Assembly: GCA_949285875.1 (NCBI GenBank)
Contig: CASDZZ010000009.1
Location: 1-36,878, forward strand
Source of the DNA: an uncultured bacterium
GTDB taxonomy: Bacteria; Bacillota_I; Bacilli_A; RF39; UBA660
Reading direction: 5' to 3'
DNA: 36,878 nt
Made by a program: the position numbers and the translations under genes. The notes below the pieces were generated by a model. That model saw nothing but the letters and a program-made list of their open reading frames with translations. It did not search any database and was not told the origin of the DNA. This document shows positions 31,700-36,878 of the stretch, in pieces (position 1 is the first letter of the stretch; each line of letters begins with the position of its first letter).

Positions 31700-32755
31700 T
31701 TGATTAACTATCTGAATGACAAATATTTTGATGAGCTTAGCAAAGCTGTAAATGATAAAAAAGATGAAATAGATAAGAAAAATTTTGGTAGTGAGAAAAA
31801 GAAGTATGATTTTTGTAAGGTTAAACCTGGAGATGTTATTATTGCAAAATCTTTGAATCCTGGAGAAAAAGAAGAGGATAATATTCACTTATACCGTCCA
31901 TTTTTTGTTGTGGGCAAAACTAAAAGGAAAATACAGGGTATTTATTGTACTACAAAAAAATATACATCAGATGAATATTTACCTTTAACTTTTATTAATG
32001 CTTCTAAAGTTACTTATTTGGATTGTTCACGAATAAGGCAGATTCATTTTGATGATTTTAAAATGATTTCAAAATATAAGATTAATACAGATGAAGCTAA
32101 AAAAATTATAAATAAAATAATTAATTATACTCATAATTATAATCAGATTGACTTTAACTCATTTTTTAAAAAGATAACTTTTAATAGTATAGTTTTATAT
32201 GGTAAGGAGCTTTATAAAATAAGTGGTGTTACAAAAAATGGTTATGAAGCACATCCGTTAAAACAAATTTATAATAATGGAGCTTCTAAATATATTAATA
32301 TTTTTGGGAAAAAATATGAAGTTGATGAAGAAGAAAAAATGGTTTTAAATCCTGATAAGATTATAGTTATAACAGATGAACCAGTTTTTAGTAAAAATGA
32401 AGAATCAGAAGAGGTAAAAAAGAATAAAAGTTTGTTTGAATCTGGAGACAAAAATGTTGAAAATTATCAATACGGAGATATTTTATCTATTAATTGTTCA
32501 AAATCTAAAATCATATATTTGGCAGAAAGTAAAAAATATGTGTACTATGTAAGTATGGATGATATTGATTTCTTTAGAGGAATTTCTAGAATAGATAAAA
32601 ATAATGTAGTGGCATATTATGATCATTTAAAAGATGAAGAAAAAAATAAACTAGCGGTTAAAATAGATAAGTTTATTAGTTTAAATAATGATAATTTAGC
32701 TTGTAAAAATTTTCAAAAGATAAAGTCTTTTTCAACTAAAAATAAAAAGAGGTGA
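31700..32755 (+). CDS. Unknown protein with a MazF/PemK-like region; 5' end displaced
   Basis: No firm family. The N-terminal third contains KPGDVIIAKSLNPGEKEEDN, RPFFVVGKTKRKIQGIYC, and then SKVTYLDCSRIRQIHFDDF with ISKYKINTDEAKKII, which follows the MazF/PemK order (GDIVxxDLxPxxGxExxxxRPVLVIS, then a QIRTID-like strand and a final helix). The second half has another GDIL beta-rich segment near residue 263. A toxin-like fold is possible but no antitoxin gene is adjacent. The 351-codon frame begins at TTG 31700 without an RBS; the authentic start is probably 31626 through a frameshift, giving about 375 residues. It occupies the place of spo0B before obgE. Confidence 0.6.
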   Translation: MINYLNDKYFDELSKAVNDKKDEIDKKNFGSEKKKYDFCKVKPGDVIIAKSLNPGEKEEDNIHLYRPFFVVGKTKRKIQGIYCTTKKYTSDEYLPLTFINASKVTYLDCSRIRQIHFDDFKMISKYKINTDEAKKIINKIINYTHNYNQIDFNSFFKKITFNSIVLYGKELYKISGVTKNGYEAHPLKQIYNNGASKYINIFGKKYEVDEEEKMVLNPDKIIVITDEPVFSKNEESEEVKKNKSLFESGDKNVENYQYGDILSINCSKSKIIYLAESKKYVYYVSMDDIDFFRGISRIDKNNVVAYYDHLKDEEKNKLAVKIDKFISLNNDNLACKNFQKIKSFSTKNKKR

Positions 32756-32760
32756 TTAAA

Positions 32761-34029
32761 ATGTTTATAGATGAGGTTATAATAAAAGTTAAGGCAGGTA
32801 ATGGAGGCGATGGTTGTACAGCTTTTAGAAGAGAAAAATATGTTCCTGATGGAGGTCCTGCTGGCGGTAATGGAGGAAGAGGCGCAAACATTATATTTAA
32901 GACAGATTTAGGACTTAGAACATTACTTGATTTAAGGTATAATAAATTAATTAAAGCACCTAAGGGAGCTAATGGTTCTGGAAAAAATAAAAATGGTCGT
33001 GGTGCTGAAGATGTAATTATAAAAGTTCCTCTTGGAACTACGGTTAAAGATGTAGATACTGGTCTTATCTTAGCCGATCTTACCAAAGAAAATGATGAAG
33101 TTATTGTAGCTAAAGGTGGTAGAGGAGGTAGAGGTAATACAGCTTTTGCCACAGCATCAAATCCTGCGCCAGACTTTTCTGAGCATGGTGAGCCAGGAGA
33201 AGAAAGAACTTTAAAAGTAGAATTACGTCTTTTAGCTGATGTGGGTTTTGTTGGGTTGCCTTCTGTTGGAAAATCAACCATTCTTTCTAAAATTTCAGCT
33301 TCGAAGCCAAAGATAGCTGCATATCATTTTACTACTTTAAATCCTAACTTAGGAGTAGTAAGGGTAAGGGATGGCAGAAGTTTTGTTGCAGCAGATTTGC
33401 CTGGTCTTATTAAAGGGGCTTCTTTGGGAGAAGGCTTGGGAGATAAATTTCTTAAGCATATTGAAAGAACAAGAGTTATTGCTCATATTATAGATATGAG
33501 TGGTGTAGAAGGTAGAGATCCTTTGCAAGATTATGAAATTATTAATAAAGAATTAGAGGACTTTAATCAAAAACTCATTTTAAAACCTCAAATAGTTATT
33601 GCTAATAAGATGGATTTAGAAGGTGCCAAGGAAAATTTAAAGAGATTTAAAGAAAAATATGATATCTCGGTTTTCGAAGTTTGTGCTATTAAATCAGAAG
33701 GTCTTGAAGATGCTTTAGTAGCTATTGCAGATGAACTAGAAAAAGTAGAAGAAAAACCTATTTTTGAAAGTGATAATTTTGAGTCTCACGTTTTATATAA
33801 GTTTAAAAAAGAACAACCTTTTACAATTGTTAAGGATAATGATATCTATGTTATAAGGGGTAAAGAAGTAGAAAAATTATTTAAAATGACTAAGTTTACA
33901 GACGAAGGAGCAAGAAGGTTTGCTCGTAAGTTAAGAGGTATGGGAATTGATGAAAAGCTTATAGAAATGGGTGCTAAAAATGGAGATAGAGTTCAAATCA
34001 TGGATTTAATTTTTGAATTTAAAATATAA
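32761..34029 (+). CDS. obgE: Obg/CgtA GTPase (ribosome assembly, stress and sporulation control)
   Basis: Obg binds GTP and acts on the 50S subunit and on stress and sporulation signalling. The 422-residue product has the Gly-rich Obg domain (1-158, DGGPAGGNGGRG, KGGRGGRGN), the GTPase with G1 GLPSVGKST, G2 HFTTLNPNLG, G3 DLPGLI, G4 NKMD and a G5-like CAIKSEG (where SA is usual), and the C-terminal OCT domain ending DRVQIMDLIFEF. I chose ATG 32761 over GTG 32752 because AGAGGTGAT is correctly spaced. In Bacillus spo0B precedes it; here an unknown gene does. Confidence 0.97.
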   Translation: MFIDEVIIKVKAGNGGDGCTAFRREKYVPDGGPAGGNGGRGANIIFKTDLGLRTLLDLRYNKLIKAPKGANGSGKNKNGRGAEDVIIKVPLGTTVKDVDTGLILADLTKENDEVIVAKGGRGGRGNTAFATASNPAPDFSEHGEPGEERTLKVELRLLADVGFVGLPSVGKSTILSKISASKPKIAAYHFTTLNPNLGVVRVRDGRSFVAADLPGLIKGASLGEGLGDKFLKHIERTRVIAHIIDMSGVEGRDPLQDYEIINKELEDFNQKLILKPQIVIANKMDLEGAKENLKRFKEKYDISVFEVCAIKSEGLEDALVAIADELEKVEEKPIFESDNFESHVLYKFKKEQPFTIVKDNDIYVIRGKEVEKLFKMTKFTDEGARRFARKLRGMGIDEKLIEMGAKNGDRVQIMDLIFEFKI

Positions 34030-34054
34030 AAACAAACAATTTAGTTTGTTTTTT
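34029..34054 (+). terminator. Rho-independent terminator after obgE
   Basis: AAAACAAAC (34029-34037) pairs with GTTTGTTTT (34044-34052); the loop is AATTTA and a T-run follows. Confidence 0.78.
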
Positions 34055-34119
34055 CTTTTACACATGCTTTAAAATATTTTTTTATCAACTTGTCTTTTAT
34101 TTTCTTTTATTATAAAATA

Positions 34120-34125
34120 TATAAT
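34120..34125 (+). promoter_or_regulatory. -10 box upstream of the WG-repeat gene
   Basis: TATAAT at 34120-34125 is 23 bases before the ATG; the -35 is poorly defined. It would drive the three-gene unit that ends with the sortase. Confidence 0.4.
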
Positions 34126-34148
34126 GTAGACTGGAAAGGAGGCTTTCT

Positions 34149-35975
34149 ATGAAAAATAAGGTTGAAACTGAAGAAGAAGTTGAAACTCTTGATTTTATAG
34201 CAGATGAAGAAGTCTCTAACCAGATAGATGAAATGCTTGATTTTATGGATGTTTCAGATGAAGTAGAAAATTTGGAAGAAGAAATAAAAAAAGATCAGTT
34301 AAATAGTTTGCTACAAACTCAAAATGAAGAAGTTTCTGTACAAATAGATGCTTCAAAAGAAAAGTTAGAAGAATATGTTCCTTCTATTAAGGATTTTAAT
34401 ATAAAAAGTGCTAAAATTAGAAAAATAGTCAAAAAAGCTATGTTATATACTATTATAGTCATGCTTTTAGGCTTTGAATTTTTTATTGATAAAACTGGAA
34501 AATTATTAAATGATTTAAAAGTTTATGCAAGTGATAATCAGCCTATAAAAATAGTTCAAAATGAGAAATATGGTTTTATTGATTATAATGGTAACAAGAT
34601 TGTTAATCCTAAATATTTATATGCAGATGAATTTATCTCTGGATATGCTATTGTTAAAAATTCTTCTAACTTACCATTAATAATAGATAAAGGGGGAAAA
34701 GAAGTTATTCCTACTGGAACTTATTTTTCTTTATATAGAGCAGGGGAAGATATTATAGCTTCAAAAGTAACTAAAAAAGGGTTGAAATACGGTATTTTAG
34801 ATTGTAACTTAAAAGAAAAAACAAAATTTGAATATGATTCGATAGTTTATAAAAAAGATGCATATACTTTTGTAAAAAATAATGATGTTGGGTTATTAAA
34901 TTTAGAAGGTAAAGAAATTTTTATTTATAAATTAACCGATAAAGACGATAAAACTATAGACCTTAATGTTTCTTCTGTTACAGACGAAAATAGTGAGCGT
35001 TACGGAGTTGTATTAGTTAATCACACATCATTAATTGTTAATTTAAAAGATGGAAAGACAGTTTCTTCTCCTACTTTAAATACAATTATTCCAGAAAAAA
35101 ATAATGTTTTTTATGAAGAAATTTCTGCTGGAGAGAAAAAATATATGTATGTACAAGGTAATAAAGTTTTACTTGAATCTGATGATTTTTTAAGTTTAGA
35201 AATAGATTCGATAGAAACTGGTGTATTAAAGGCTCTTACCAAAACTTATGAATATAACTATATAAGTACAAAGTCTTTAGAACAAATAAAAAAAGGATTA
35301 AAACCTGAGCAAGTTTTTTATGGTGATAGTATATTTATATATGAAGATTATAAAAGAAATAATACTAATTTTATATTTGTGAAAAATGGAGAACAGTATG
35401 CTTCAGTAAAGAAAGAATTTTCAATATATAAGCCTTTTAAAAATGGCTTAGCTGTAGTAAAATTTGACGATGGAACTTATGGTTATATAAAAGAAAATGG
35501 TGAATTTTTAACAACAGAACATTTTTTAGAAGCTAACGAGTTTGACGAATATGGTGAAGCTATAGCAAAAACTAGTGAAGGTTATGGGGTTATTAATAGT
35601 AAAGGCAAAACAATAATTCCTTTTAAGAATAGTAAAATTGTTATGGCATCATCATCAGTTAAATTAAGTTCATCAAAAGATGATAATATTTTTTATGCCG
35701 TTATGGAAAAAACATTATATTCTTTACATGATTCTAAAGGAAAAAAAGTGAGTGAGGAATTTTATACAGATGTTGTTTTTGATAGTGAATTTCCATTATT
35801 AAAGGTTTCTACTGAAATTGAAGATTATCTGTTAACTTCATTAGAGAAGGAAAAGATAAAAATATCTTCTTTTAATTCAGATTATAAAGCTTTTGAAAAT
35901 TATATTATTGTTAAAGATGAGTATTATAATTATAAAGGCAAATTGATTTACGTTGATAAATCAAGTGAATCTTAA
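34149..35975 (+). CDS. WG-repeat extracytoplasmic protein with a cytoplasmic acidic tail
   Basis: The 608-residue protein starts with a very acidic cytoplasmic region (1-90), has one membrane helix (about 97-113) and an outside part of WG/KWG-like repeats, for example KYGFIDYNGNKIVNPKY, KYGILDCNLKEK, TYGYIKENGEF and GYGVINSKGKTIIPF. Such repeats form beta-propeller-like domains of unknown binding function. The type II topology (acidic tail inside) is inferred from the charge. RBS AAGGAGG is 7 bases upstream. It is cotranscribed with a 56-residue membrane peptide and a sortase. A role in envelope assembly is only a contextual guess. Confidence 0.72.
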   Translation: MKNKVETEEEVETLDFIADEEVSNQIDEMLDFMDVSDEVENLEEEIKKDQLNSLLQTQNEEVSVQIDASKEKLEEYVPSIKDFNIKSAKIRKIVKKAMLYTIIVMLLGFEFFIDKTGKLLNDLKVYASDNQPIKIVQNEKYGFIDYNGNKIVNPKYLYADEFISGYAIVKNSSNLPLIIDKGGKEVIPTGTYFSLYRAGEDIIASKVTKKGLKYGILDCNLKEKTKFEYDSIVYKKDAYTFVKNNDVGLLNLEGKEIFIYKLTDKDDKTIDLNVSSVTDENSERYGVVLVNHTSLIVNLKDGKTVSSPTLNTIIPEKNNVFYEEISAGEKKYMYVQGNKVLLESDDFLSLEIDSIETGVLKALTKTYEYNYISTKSLEQIKKGLKPEQVFYGDSIFIYEDYKRNNTNFIFVKNGEQYASVKKEFSIYKPFKNGLAVVKFDDGTYGYIKENGEFLTTEHFLEANEFDEYGEAIAKTSEGYGVINSKGKTIIPFKNSKIVMASSSVKLSSSKDDNIFYAVMEKTLYSLHDSKGKKVSEEFYTDVVFDSEFPLLKVSTEIEDYLLTSLEKEKIKISSFNSDYKAFENYIIVKDEYYNYKGKLIYVDKSSES

Positions 35976-35989
35976 GGAGTGTGTTTAAC

Positions 35990-36160
35990 ATGAAAGATAT
36001 GGATTTGATTGATGTTTCTGATAACCATGTGAAAAAGAAAAAACATTTTCAAGACAAATTTATGCTATTTATATACATATTGCTTGTTTTACTTGTTATT
36101 TTAGGTTCTACTATATATTTTTTTGGGTATGAATTTTTTAAGCCCTATATAAGAGTGTGA
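35990..36160 (+). CDS. Small bitopic membrane protein (56 residues)
   Basis: ATG 35990, preceded by AAGGAG (35974-35979), opens a 56-codon frame to TGA at 36158-36160. The product is a polar, Lys-rich first half (VKKKKHFQDK) and a membrane helix (about 25-47, LFIYILLVLLVILGSTIYFF) ending KPYIRV. It fills the gap between the WG gene and the sortase with 14 and 6 bases on either side, so it is very likely translated. Function is unknown; it could be an accessory to the sortase or the WG protein. It is easily missed by length filters. Confidence 0.7.
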   Translation: MKDMDLIDVSDNHVKKKKHFQDKFMLFIYILLVLLVILGSTIYFFGYEFFKPYIRV

Positions 36161-36166
36161 CATTTT

Positions 36167-36769
36167 ATGAAAAAGTTTAAAGAATGGTTTTTTAATATAA
36201 TAATTCTTTTAATAGTAATAGCTTTATATGTAGCGGTAGCTATGCTTATTTATACTAATTTTAAAGAACGTAAAAGGCAAGAAATTTCGGATGGTATTAT
36301 TGATAAGTTAGATGATCAAATAGAGGAAAATAATGGGGAAGCACCTGCTGAAGTTTCAGTTGATTACAACGGAATAAAATATACTGTACTAGGAAAGATT
36401 AGAATAAAGAAAATTGGCATATATGCTCCTATTTTAAAAGAAAATACAACAGGAGCTTATAATGTTTCCGTGGTTAAAATATCTGGTCCAAGTCTTAATA
36501 GTAAAGGTAATGTCACTATAGGCGGACATAATTTTATGAAGGGTAATTTCTTTATTAAAATAAATAGATTGGTTAGTAATGATGTTGTGACAATAACTGA
36601 TTTAACCGGAAATTCTGTTAATTATTATGTATATGAATATGGGGTTACAACGATTGAAGATTCTTCTTATTTAGCACAGCCTGCTTCAAAAGATGATCAA
36701 ATTGTTACTTTAGTAACTTGTACTAAAGGTGGTAAAGAAAGATATTATGTTAAAGCAAGAAAAAAATGA
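36167..36769 (+). CDS. Sortase (class uncertain)
   Basis: Sortases cut a sorting signal and link proteins to the cell wall. The 200-residue product has an N-terminal membrane anchor (about 9-29), a linker (35-62) and the sortase barrel with catalytic His121 (IGGHNF), Cys185 in TLVTCTKGGK, and Arg192. The class cannot be set from this (TLxTC fits A, D or E). None of the surface proteins in this window has an LPxTG-type sorting signal, so its substrates lie elsewhere. The frame stops at TGA 36767-36769 directly after a run of seven A; another frame continues for 17 codons to TAG at the terminator. Confidence 0.9.
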   Translation: MKKFKEWFFNIIILLIVIALYVAVAMLIYTNFKERKRQEISDGIIDKLDDQIEENNGEAPAEVSVDYNGIKYTVLGKIRIKKIGIYAPILKENTTGAYNVSVVKISGPSLNSKGNVTIGGHNFMKGNFFIKINRLVSNDVVTITDLTGNSVNYYVYEYGVTTIEDSSYLAQPASKDDQIVTLVTCTKGGKERYYVKARKK

Positions 36770-36821
36770 TAGTAAAAACGAGACTGCTGAAAAAGTAGTC
36801 AAAATTAAAACTGATAAATAG
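36770..36821 (+). other. Open alternative tail after the sortase stop
   Basis: Beginning at the A7 run before the stop, a frame reads NDSKNETAEKVVKIKTDK and ends at TAG 36819-36821 inside the terminator stem. If the run were six A this would be the natural C-terminus, and it would put the stop at the terminator as in clpB, ileS and ftsZ. It is more likely an indel, slippage, or chance than a separate gene. Confidence 0.35.
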
Positions 36822-36848
36822 AAATAATTTCCTATTTATCAGTTTTTT
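36807..36848 (+). terminator. Rho-independent terminator after the sortase
   Basis: AACTGATAAATAG (36809-36821) pairs perfectly with CTATTTATCAGTT (36832-36844), loop 10, and six T end it (36843-36848). The stem is extended by A-T pairs at the base. Confidence 0.85.
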
Positions 36849-36878
36849 ATGATTTATATTATATTTTTGGCAAATATA

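Noticed and set aside
31595-31888. 97-codon minus-strand frame opposite the frameshifted gene
   Set aside because: Its Phe/Ile-rich composition is the complement of Lys/Asn codons and no RBS is seen; the plus-strand explanation with displaced 5' end is better.
32736-33281. 181-codon open frame on the minus strand across the start of obgE
   Set aside because: It is the shadow of the Gly-rich Obg domain; the plus strand is a certain gene and the minus product is Pro/Leu-rich without RBS or family features.
1-36878. tRNA, rRNA, prophage or insertion sequence
   Set aside because: I saw no cloverleaf, ribosomal RNA, transposase or phage gene, and the gene order is that of a core chromosome.

Overview
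This is a strongly AT-rich chromosomal segment of an endospore-forming member of the Bacillota, most likely an uncultured gut-type Bacilli or Erysipelotrichia-like lineage. The evidence is a Bacillus-style order of cell-wall, division and sporulation genes, AGGAGG-type ribosome binding sites, many extended -10 promoters (TGnTATAAT), and sporulation sigma factors. TGA is used as a stop (murG, radC, mreC), so this is not a Mollicutes-code organism. I see no prophage, insertion sequence, CRISPR array, tRNA or rRNA. The placement below class level is inference.

Left part (1-13.1 kb): the end of a division/cell-wall cluster (murG, murB, divIB/ftsQ, an unknown membrane-anchored protein, ftsA, ftsZ), then single-gene units each with a clear promoter or terminator: a polyprenyl synthase, a naturally N-domain-less ClpB under an HrcA/CIRCE operator, an orphan Flp-like pilin, gmk, and an OmpR-type two-component pair. 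A roughly 100-nt candidate small RNA with a predicted pseudoknot lies between the histidine kinase and sigG.

Middle (13-26 kb): sigG facing a divergent ylmC-type sporulation gene, two membrane-protein genes, and a T-box (Ile) controlled operon of a LOG-family protein plus IleRS. The IleRS has the altered GxHH signature known from mupirocin-hyper-resistant type 2 enzymes. Two surface-protein genes follow (a 15-repeat BspA-like leucine-rich repeat protein and a cadherin-like beta-sandwich protein), then uninterrupted pro-sigK facing prsW, yqeG and yqeH.

Right part (26-36.9 kb): a compact version of the Bacillus spoIIB-to-obg region: a SpoIIB-position protein with a possible Spo0A box, radC, mreC, mreD, spoIVFA, spoIVFB, L21 leader, rplU, prp, rpmA, trmB, an unknown MazF/PemK-like gene, and obgE. 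Compared with Bacillus, maf, mreB, minC, minD and spo0B are absent from this place. The unknown gene before obgE has its 5' end displaced by -1 frame at a U UUU UUA heptamer. The window ends with a WG-repeat membrane protein, a 56-residue membrane peptide and a sortase.

Together the sporulation genes form a nearly complete late mother-cell checkpoint in one window: pro-sigma-K with a recognisable Ser/Tyr processing site, its intramembrane protease SpoIVFB, and the SpoIVFA partner, plus forespore sigma-G. The best leads for new biology are the pseudoknot RNA, the frameshifted gene before obgE, and the alternative sortase C-terminus.
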